11,848 nt of DNA from JANRIZ01 sp033764445 (lineage in GTDB: Bacteria > Verrucomicrobiota > Verrucomicrobiia > JAWXBN01), in contig JANRIZ010000057.1 of the NCBI GenBank assembly GCA_033764445.1, positions 1-11,848 on the forward strand, read 5' to 3'. Positions within the stretch are counted from its first letter, which is position 1. Each line of letters opens with the position of its first letter. This document shows positions 6,738-11,848 of this stretch, one piece after another. The notes beneath the pieces are model-generated. The model was not told the DNA's origin and searched no databases. It saw nothing but the letters and a program-made list of their open reading frames with translations. Both the position numbers and the translations under genes were made by a program.

Positions 6738-8588
6738 TCAGGGGGCGGACTCCACCTTTTCCATGACCGGGGCATACAGACCCAGGGGGGTGACCTTCCA
6801 ATACTGGCCGGTTTCCAGACGTTCCCCGGGGGTGGTGAAGCGGTATTCGTACAGGACGGCCCGAAGATAGCGCGGGGGTTTGTCGGGAAACGGGTTGTTC
6901 GCAAATTGCTCCAGCACCGCGGGGGACCCCTCCAAAATCCGAAACATCATGTTCACCAGCCAGGGGTTCTGCTGATAGTTGCCCAGTGCGGCAAACCACA
7001 TCTGCCAGTCGAGCCGCGGCTGGTGCGGGGCCACAAACGGCGGGGCCCGCCGGGGGTCGCCGGGTTTGTAGACAAATTCATACGGTCTCCAGCGACGCCC
7101 GTCGTTGGACCCTTCAATGACGATCTCCTTGCGGCTGGTGGTCATCACGGCAAAGAGTCCGTAACTGTTGACCACCCGCAGATTGGCGGCCCACACACAC
7201 GGGGCAAAGAGAAAACGCGGGATCGGACGGAAATAGATCGACAGAAGCAGGATCACGCTCGGGACAAGGATCAGGAAGGCGACGGCGGCACTGACCCAGT
7301 GACGCCATTCAAAATTCATCAGCCGCGTCTCCGGCGGGAACGGGCGCAGGAGTCCGGCCAGGGCGCTGTCATCGAGACACAAAAAAATCAGCAGCAGGGT
7401 CAGCAGATTGAAAAAGGCGTAGTTGCCGGTCATCAGAATCAGCACCTGAAGCAGCGCCAGGGGAATGGCCGCCCCGAAAAAACGCACACGGCGCGGGGCA
7501 AAAATCAGAAAGGGGGCAAACAGTTCTATGACAAACATCAGCCCCACACACAGAAAATGGAAAAAGCCGGGAATCTGATGCATGTACCAGGCATAGGCAT
7601 TGGGAATGGGCTGGGTGAAATAATGATATTCCAGCGCAGAAAACCCCCACCAGGAAGGATCGCCGCTGATCAGTTTGACCACCCCCGAGGAAAACATCAG
7701 CCGGAACAGCAGGCACCGGTACAGCCACAGCACGATCCGCGGGGCGGGGGGTTCGGTCGCCCGGTGGGGCCTGAGATTCCAGGGGGCAAAAAAAATCGCC
7801 AGAAAACCCACCTCCAGCAGCAGCGCATCCCATTGAAAACCCATAAATACCTGCCCCACCACACACAGGGACAAATACAGGACCCAGGCGCCCCCGGCGG
7901 CAATGGCGGGGGCGATGTTCAGCAGAAGGACCACGCTGCAGGCCACCCCCAGGGCACACATCAGGTGCAGGGTGATGTCATGGCTGCTGATCCAGGCCAG
8001 CGTCGGCAGGGTCCAGTACCGCTCCAATCCGAACTGTTGTGTGTCAAAATGCTGGGCCACCGAATCCATAAAGGGCTTGGCAGGCAATACACCCTTGGAT
8101 CCGATCAATCCGTCAAGCTGCACCCACAAAGAGATAAAGGCGATCAGGTAGATGAGGGCCAGTCCCCGCAAAAAAAGCCACCGCAGGTTCTGGTACTCCA
8201 CATGGAGGGGACCCTCCCCCCAAATGCTGCTGACCACCGAGGAAACGGAGGGGCGGTTGTCCGCAATCCATTTGTATAACTTTTCGGACTTTTCCTCAAA
8301 AAAACGGTTGTTGTGGTAAATCCAGATCAGCCAGATCAGGGCGGGATTGTAGGAAACGGCCATGTACACGGCCTCCGCCGCCGAATAGTAGTTGCAATGT
8401 TCATCCACAAATTTGACTGACGCCCGGAAGTCCCCATACGGGATCTGGGGATAGGCCATCCCCACCTCCTGATAGGGCGCGATCTGGATCTTGTAAAGCG
8501 AGGCCCCCTGCAAATAACGGGCGCTTTTGATGCAAAATTCACAATCCCCGTCGTAAATCAACATGGGCTTCATTTCAGTCTCGTTCAT
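6738..8588 (-). CDS. DCC (DUF393) - lipase maturation factor fusion membrane protein
   Basis: The 616-residue protein has two parts. Residues about 8-110 form a DCC/DUF393 thioredoxin-like domain with the motif YDGDCEFC (12-19), where C16 and C19 form the CxxC redox pair. Residues about 135-600 are a lipase maturation factor (LMF1/LMF2-like) polytopic membrane domain, with hydrophobic segments from about 137 to 450. The family motifs are FQWDALLLEVGFLA (251-264), the LMFSSGVVKL...WW...YHYFTQPIPN region (297-330) and, in the C-terminal soluble part, NSYGLFAVMTTSR (474-486) and PHQPRLDWQMWFAAL (521-535). In vertebrates LMF1 is an ER membrane protein needed for folding of disulfide-bonded dimeric lipases; the role of bacterial homologs is not established. 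An assisted-folding or thiol-redox role in the cell envelope is inferred. The ATG at 8588 has an AGGA SD eight bases upstream; a GTG at 8621 would add 11 residues and is less likely. Confidence 0.88.
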   Translation of the reverse strand: MNETEMKPMLIYDGDCEFCIKSARYLQGASLYKIQIAPYQEVGMAYPQIPYGDFRASVKFVDEHCNYYSAAEAVYMAVSYNPALIWLIWIYHNNRFFEEKSEKLYKWIADNRPSVSSVVSSIWGEGPLHVEYQNLRWLFLRGLALIYLIAFISLWVQLDGLIGSKGVLPAKPFMDSVAQHFDTQQFGLERYWTLPTLAWISSHDITLHLMCALGVACSVVLLLNIAPAIAAGGAWVLYLSLCVVGQVFMGFQWDALLLEVGFLAIFFAPWNLRPHRATEPPAPRIVLWLYRCLLFRLMFSSGVVKLISGDPSWWGFSALEYHYFTQPIPNAYAWYMHQIPGFFHFLCVGLMFVIELFAPFLIFAPRRVRFFGAAIPLALLQVLILMTGNYAFFNLLTLLLIFLCLDDSALAGLLRPFPPETRLMNFEWRHWVSAAVAFLILVPSVILLLSIYFRPIPRFLFAPCVWAANLRVVNSYGLFAVMTTSRKEIVIEGSNDGRRWRPYEFVYKPGDPRRAPPFVAPHQPRLDWQMWFAALGNYQQNPWLVNMMFRILEGSPAVLEQFANNPFPDKPPRYLRAVLYEYRFTTPGERLETGQYWKVTPLGLYAPVMEKVESAP

Positions 8589-8717
8589 GGCAGGGTTCCT
8601 GTTTGGGTCAAAAAGGCCCACTTTTCAACTAAAACCGATGAGTCAACATTTATATTTTTTTATTTGTTATTTTGTTAAAAACTCTGGGCAAGCAACTTAT
8701 ACAGTCAGCTTTCCAGA

Positions 8718-8731
8718 GAACCCTGCAGGGT
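8718..8731. promoter_or_regulatory. Palindrome upstream of the Cys4 gene promoter
   Basis: A perfect 12-bp palindrome, ACCCTGCAGGGT (8720-8731), ends 11 bases before the -35 box of the promoter at 8743-8770. The 9-mer GAACCCTGC (8718-8726) recurs in inverted orientation at 8590-8598, between the SD and start codon of the divergent DCC-LMF gene. The placement would suit an operator shared by the two divergent genes. No binding protein is known and the element could be coincidental. Confidence 0.3.
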
Positions 8732-8742
8732 CCATTAAAAAA

Positions 8743-8770
8743 TTGAAAAAATGAGAAACCTCTATATAGT
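8743..8770 (+). promoter_or_regulatory. Predicted sigma70-type promoter for the Cys4 gene
   Basis: The -35 box TTGAAA (8743-8748) and the -10 box TATAGT (8765-8770) each match the consensus at five of six positions and are separated by 16 bases. Transcription would start near 8777, leaving a leader of about 23 bases before the ATG at 8800. The surrounding 8641-8770 segment is strongly AT-rich compared with the genes on either side. Confidence 0.6.
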
Positions 8771-8799
8771 GCGATGTTTTCAATACTTCTACTTCTTCT

Positions 8800-9090
8800 A
8801 TGAAATCCAACAACCGAATCAAAAAAGTCGCCCCCCCCAAGAAAGCCAAAGCTCAACCCAAGGTTCACAATCACAAGCCGTCCACGGTGTTTTGCGTTTC
8901 CTGCGGTGTCCGGCTCAGCGAAGCCAACCATTCCGCGCCCCACAACGGCGTGTGCAATGCCTGCCGCACCGCCCAGGGTCAGAAGGAAGCCGAAGCCGCC
9001 CGTCGCAAACAATCCCAGACGGTGGCCGGTCTCAAACACGCGACCTACGTCAAACGCGCCCTCAAAGGTCTCGAACCCTGGCTCAATTAG
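8800..9090 (+). CDS. Small basic zinc-ribbon-like protein
   Basis: The 96-residue protein is very basic and is not assigned to a named family. The first 28 residues are Lys/Pro/Asn-rich and probably disordered. Two CxxC knuckles follow, CVSC (32-35) and CNAC (52-55), 16 residues apart, the pattern of a four-cysteine zinc ribbon. The remainder is a charged helix (about 60-90, with many Arg, Lys and Ala) ending in EPWLN. Such architecture suggests nucleic-acid or ribosome binding, but that is inference. The coding call is supported by a good promoter upstream, a strong terminator downstream and the paired cysteines. The ATG at 8800 has no SD; its leader is pyrimidine-rich (CTTCTACTTCTTCT). An A6 run (8821-8826) and a C8 run (8831-8838) lie early in the gene and could allow slippage. 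Confidence 0.75.
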   Translation: MKSNNRIKKVAPPKKAKAQPKVHNHKPSTVFCVSCGVRLSEANHSAPHNGVCNACRTAQGQKEAEAARRKQSQTVAGLKHATYVKRALKGLEPWLN

Positions 9091-9123
9091 TCTTCCCATT
9101 CATCGGCCCTCTTTTACGGCCCG

Positions 9124-9156
9124 AAAAAAACCTCCGGAAACGGAGGCTTTTTTTTT
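9124..9156. terminator. Bidirectional rho-independent terminator
   Basis: A perfect 6-bp stem, CCTCCG (9131-9136) and CGGAGG (9141-9146), closes a GAAA tetraloop. It is followed on the plus strand by C and nine T residues (9148-9156) and preceded by seven A residues (9124-9130), which become a U run on the minus strand. It therefore can end both the plus-strand Cys4 gene (stop at 9090) and the minus-strand AraC gene (stop at 9162), which converge here. Confidence 0.9.
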
Positions 9157-9161
9157 GGTGC

Positions 9162-10052
9162 CTACCGGGCAAACGGCCGCCGGGAACGGAACTGGCGGGG
9201 CGTCATTCCGATGAATTCCTTGAACCGCTTCGAAAAATGAAACTCGTCACAAAAACCAAAACGCTCCGCCATTTGCTTGTTGCTCAGATTCTCGGCAACC
9301 AGCACCTCGGCCGCCCTCTGGATCCGTTTGGCCTCACAAAACCGCGTCGGCGGAGTCCCGGTCTCCCGCGTAAACCGCTTCCGGAATGTCTCATAGGAGA
9401 GGCCCACCCGCCGGGCCACGGATTCCACCGAGGCGGAATCCCCCGGCGTCTCCTCCAGCCAGGCCATGGCCCGGGTCACCCAGTCCCTCCCCGGATCACT
9501 CCGGGCGGTCCGCCGCACGCTCTGGCTCATTTCCGCCAGTAACATCTGCAAACGGCACGTCTCCTGCAGCAACCCTCCGGCATCGTTGGTCAGCTTCCAA
9601 TCCATCACCGAATCAATCCGGCTCAGCCAATAATCCACGGGCTCCAAATGACACACGGGATGGAACGCCTGAAACAAGCTCTTCTTCTGCCACAGGTCAA
9701 AAATGGGCCCCTCGAAAACAATAAAAATCTCATCCCAACGGTTGCTCGCATCCGGACCATAGGTGTGGGCCAGGTCCGGAGACAGAAAAATCATGTCCCC
9801 CCGCCCCACGGCACGTCGGAACCCTGTCTGGTCTGCATAATATCCGGGTCCATTCACAAGGTACACCAACGCGTAGGCCCCCAAAATACGCAGGGGTGTG
9901 CGCGGGACTCCCGGACTTTTCCGGAGGGTTCCGGCCATTGTGACCATGCCGGGGAGTTCTTTTTGGAGCTGGCGGGGAACGATGTGGTTCCCCTTCAAAC
10001 GGACATTTTGGGACATGGCCAAAACATACATGTTTTTCACCACGGACGCCAT
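9162..10052 (-). CDS. AraC-family transcriptional regulator
   Basis: The 296-residue protein has the two-part AraC layout. Residues about 35-160 form a cupin-like effector-binding domain, with the GDMIFLSPDLAHTYGP segment (84-99) typical of its beta barrel. Residues about 190-290 form the double helix-turn-helix domain: VESVARRVGLSYETFRKRF holds the first HTH, and NKQMAERFGFCDEFHFSKRF with GMTPRQFR the conserved second HTH and family signature. Length is normal (about 280-300). The start is uncertain. ATGs at 10052, 10031 and 10016 are all in frame; the one at 10031 has a GGTG element seven bases upstream, while a possible -35/-10 pair on this strand (TTGAAC at 10086-10081, TGAAAA at 10062-10057) would favour 10031 or 10016. 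The gene is divergent from the two dioxygenase genes, so it most likely controls them. The inducer is unknown. Confidence 0.92.
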   Translation of the reverse strand: MASVVKNMYVLAMSQNVRLKGNHIVPRQLQKELPGMVTMAGTLRKSPGVPRTPLRILGAYALVYLVNGPGYYADQTGFRRAVGRGDMIFLSPDLAHTYGPDASNRWDEIFIVFEGPIFDLWQKKSLFQAFHPVCHLEPVDYWLSRIDSVMDWKLTNDAGGLLQETCRLQMLLAEMSQSVRRTARSDPGRDWVTRAMAWLEETPGDSASVESVARRVGLSYETFRKRFTRETGTPPTRFCEAKRIQRAAEVLVAENLSNKQMAERFGFCDEFHFSKRFKEFIGMTPRQFRSRRPFAR

Positions 10053-10091
10053 TCCATTTTCAGCCTATCTGGTGCAGAGTGTTCAAAATCC
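10053..10091. promoter_or_regulatory. Compact divergent control region, AraC regulator / PhyH genes
   Basis: Only 39 bp separate the most upstream possible starts of the two divergent genes, so both promoters must overlap this gap or the coding ends. It contains an imperfect inverted repeat: ATTTTCAGC (10056-10064) and GTTCAAAAT (10081-10089), whose reverse complement ATTTTGAAC matches seven of nine bases, with 16 bp between the arms. This is a candidate site for the AraC protein, proposed from position and symmetry only. Confidence 0.3.
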
Positions 10092-11024
10092 ATGCCCCCC
10101 ATGTCCACCCTCTCCCCGTCCTCCCTGACCAGCCGGGGTTTCGAACTCGAAATGAGTCCCGAAACCTTCGGAATCCTCCACGATTCCCACGATATTTTCC
10201 ACGATGGCCCGGCCTGCCAGGCCCGCTTTCGGGAACAGGGCTATCTTTTCTTCCGGGATGTGCTCGACAGGGAACAGATTCTCGAAGGCCGTCGCGTCCT
10301 CTGCGAAAGGCTGGCTTCCTCCGGTTACCTGCACCCGGACCACCCTTTGATCGACGGGGTTTGCAATACCGATAAAATCGCCTATTTCATGCCGGACCTG
10401 ACCAAGGATAATCAACCGCTCCTGAAGGTTCTTTATACGGGGGCCATGATGGATTTTTACTCCCGCTTTCTGGGCGGGCCCGTCCGCCATTATGACTTCA
10501 CCTGGTTGCGCGCGGTTTCCGAGTCCGGCCAGGGGATCAATCCCCATTGCGACATCGTTTACATGGGCCGCGGCACCTTCAATGTTTTCACCTCCTGGAC
10601 GCCTTTCGGGACTATTCCCCGCGAGATGGGCGGGCTGATGATCCTGGAAAAATCCCATCTCCATGCCCCCAAACTCAACCATTATCTGCATCGCGACGTG
10701 GATACCTACTGCACCAATGGACGTCATGCCGCCGAGATCGAGTCAGGCAAAAAATGGTGGGAATGGAGCGGAGCCCTGGCCAACAATCCGGTCCATCTCC
10801 GGAACAAACTGGGAGGCCGCTGGCTGACGGCGGATTATGAGATGGGCGACCTGCTGGTCTTCGGCATGTCCACCATCCATGCCAGTCTCGACAACCACAC
10901 CAACCGCATGCGCCTCTCCACAGACTCCCGCTACCAGCTGGCCAGCGAACCCGTCGACGAACGCTGGGTGGGCGAAAATCCCATCGGCCACAACCAGGCC
11001 GGCAAACGCGGACGCATCTGCTGA
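10092..11024 (+). CDS. PhyH-family Fe(II)/2-oxoglutarate dioxygenase (first of pair)
   Basis: The 310-residue protein belongs to the phytanoyl-CoA dioxygenase superfamily of cytoplasmic non-haem iron oxygenases, which couple 2-oxoglutarate decarboxylation to substrate hydroxylation. The iron-binding facial triad is visible as H152 and D154 in NPHCDIVYMGRG and H263 in STIHASLDN. R274 follows H263 by 11 residues, the spacing of the 2-oxoglutarate-binding arginine in human phytanoyl-CoA hydroxylase. All predicted catalytic residues are present, so the enzyme should be active. The substrate cannot be read from the sequence; bacterial members act on very varied small molecules. ATGs at 10092 and 10101 are both possible and neither has a clear SD. 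The open frame further upstream (from 9648) is antisense to the AraC gene and is not coding. The gene is followed after 30 bp by a paralog. Confidence 0.88.
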   Translation: MPPMSTLSPSSLTSRGFELEMSPETFGILHDSHDIFHDGPACQARFREQGYLFFRDVLDREQILEGRRVLCERLASSGYLHPDHPLIDGVCNTDKIAYFMPDLTKDNQPLLKVLYTGAMMDFYSRFLGGPVRHYDFTWLRAVSESGQGINPHCDIVYMGRGTFNVFTSWTPFGTIPREMGGLMILEKSHLHAPKLNHYLHRDVDTYCTNGRHAAEIESGKKWWEWSGALANNPVHLRNKLGGRWLTADYEMGDLLVFGMSTIHASLDNHTNRMRLSTDSRYQLASEPVDERWVGENPIGHNQAGKRGRIC

Positions 11025-11054
11025 TCCTTTTCCAGCCTTCACTTCCCCACCCCC

Positions 11055-11848
11055 ATGAACACACTCGCCCTCCCCGGACTCAAAGCCCTCAATCGCCCCA
11101 TGGAGATGGATGAAAAGGCCTTCGGTTTTCTCCGCGACTCCAATGACATCCTCGGCGACGGGGCCGCCCTCCGCGCCCGGATGGAGGAGGACGGCTACCT
11201 GGTCATCCGCGGATTGCACGATCGCAACCAGGTCATCGAGGGCCGTCTGGATGTCTGCGAAAAACTCTGCCGGGACGGACTGATCGAACCGGGCTTTGAT
11301 GAACACCACGCCCGTTGTGTCACGGGAAAATCCAGCGGTTGGGCGCCGCATTATGCGGAAAGGAATCCGAAAATTTCCGATGTCGTGTACGGACCCCGGA
11401 CCATGGCCTTTTTCGACTGTTTCCTGGGCGGGAAAACCCGTCATTTCGATTACACGTGGTTCCGGCCCTGCTCCACAGGCGTCAACGGGGCTCCGCCCCA
11501 TTGTGATGTCGTTTACATGGGCCGTGGCACGCAGAAACTCTACACGATGTGGACTCCCTTCAGCGACGTGAGTCTCGAAATGGGGCCGCTGATGATTCTC
11601 GAAAATTCGTACAAACTCCGGGCCCGCCTGCAGAATTACCTGAGCCGGGATGTGGACACCTTCTGCACCAACTACCCCGATGGTGATGACATTGCCGCCG
11701 GGAAAAAAACCTGGCACTGGGACGGATGGCTGACCAACAACCCCATTTCGCTGCGCCAGAAATACGGCACCCGCTGGCTGACAACCCCGTTTCAGATGGG
11801 CGACGCCCTCATTTTCAGCATCCATACGATCCACGCCTTCATCGACAA
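11055..11848 (+). CDS. PhyH-family dioxygenase, second of pair (3' end outside window)
   Basis: The frame is open from the ATG at 11055 to the window edge, giving 264 residues without a stop. It is a clear paralog of the preceding gene and aligns with it end to end, about two residues in five identical by eye. The strongest shared blocks are HCD(I/V)VYMGRGT, RDVDT(Y/F)CTN and NNP(V/I)xLRxKxGxRWLT. The iron ligands are H149 and D151 in PPHCDVVYMGRG and H260 in HTIHAFID; the 2-oxoglutarate arginine would fall just beyond the edge. It differs from its neighbour around residues 84-112, which carry an insertion containing SSGWAPHY, so the substrates may differ. The 30-bp gap upstream has no SD and is pyrimidine-rich (CACTTCCCCACCCCC before ATG). 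It is probably in one transcript with the first paralog. Confidence 0.88.
   Translation, partial: MNTLALPGLKALNRPMEMDEKAFGFLRDSNDILGDGAALRARMEEDGYLVIRGLHDRNQVIEGRLDVCEKLCRDGLIEPGFDEHHARCVTGKSSGWAPHYAERNPKISDVVYGPRTMAFFDCFLGGKTRHFDYTWFRPCSTGVNGAPPHCDVVYMGRGTQKLYTMWTPFSDVSLEMGPLMILENSYKLRARLQNYLSRDVDTFCTNYPDGDDIAAGKKTWHWDGWLTNNPISLRQKYGTRWLTTPFQMGDALIFSIHTIHAFID

Noticed and set aside
6680..6904. Upstream extension of the 194-residue protein
   Set aside because: The added residues are Pro/Arg/Ser-rich and overlap the C-terminal coding part of the DCC-LMF gene in another frame.
6678..8279. 533-codon open frame on the plus strand
   Set aside because: It is antisense to the DCC-LMF gene. Its Gln/Gly/His-rich translation is typical of a reverse-complement shadow of a membrane protein gene.
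8751..9542. 263-codon frame overlapping the Cys4 gene and the AraC 3' end
   Set aside because: It is a frame-shifted reading of the Cys4 gene that runs through the terminator and antisense to the AraC gene.
9648..10091. Upstream in-frame extension of the first PhyH gene
   Set aside because: It would run antisense through the AraC coding region and adds sequence unlike any PhyH N-terminus.

Overview
The window is a GC-rich piece of bacterial chromosome with tightly packed genes. No rRNA, tRNA, CRISPR array or insertion sequence was found. A futalosine-pathway menaquinone gene (mqnA), a short PgpH-like HD phosphodiesterase overlapping ybeY, a DCC/lipase-maturation-factor fusion, and an AraC regulator divergent from tandem phytanoyl-CoA dioxygenase (PhyH) genes together suggest a member of the Planctomycetota-Verrucomicrobiota-Chlamydiota group, most likely Verrucomicrobiota. 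That assignment is inferred from gene content, not measured. Several start codons lack a clear Shine-Dalgarno (SD) sequence and follow pyrimidine-rich leaders.

Layout. Bases 150-653 (+) encode a stand-alone ORF6N-domain DNA-binding protein. Bases 723-8588 hold six genes, all on the minus strand. In transcription order they are a DCC-lipase maturation factor fusion (8588-6738), an unrecognised 194-residue protein (6679-6095), mqnA (6058-5294), a membrane HD phosphodiesterase of the PgpH type (5194-3587), ybeY (3642-3214, overlapping the previous gene by 56 bp) and, after a 241-bp AT-richer gap, tex (2972-723). Divergent from that block is a small four-cysteine, zinc-ribbon-like protein (8800-9090, +). 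It has its own good sigma70-type promoter and ends at a strong bidirectional terminator. An AraC-family regulator (10052-9162, minus) converges on the same terminator. Only 39 bp upstream of the regulator, on the plus strand, start two tandem PhyH-family non-haem Fe(II)/2-oxoglutarate dioxygenase paralogs (10092-11024, and 11055 to the window edge).

How they work together. The minus-strand block is mainly housekeeping: RNA metabolism (Tex, YbeY), cyclic-dinucleotide turnover (PgpH-like) and quinone synthesis (MqnA). Its promoter-distal end joins pgpH to ybeY, as in the Firmicutes phoH-yqfF-ybeY order but without phoH. The right end is accessory and looks like a regulated two-oxygenase unit: the AraC protein probably senses a small molecule through its N-terminal cupin-like domain and controls the divergent dioxygenases. 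The least explained items are this oxygenase pair, the DCC-LMF membrane protein with its unknown downstream partner, and the small Cys4 protein.
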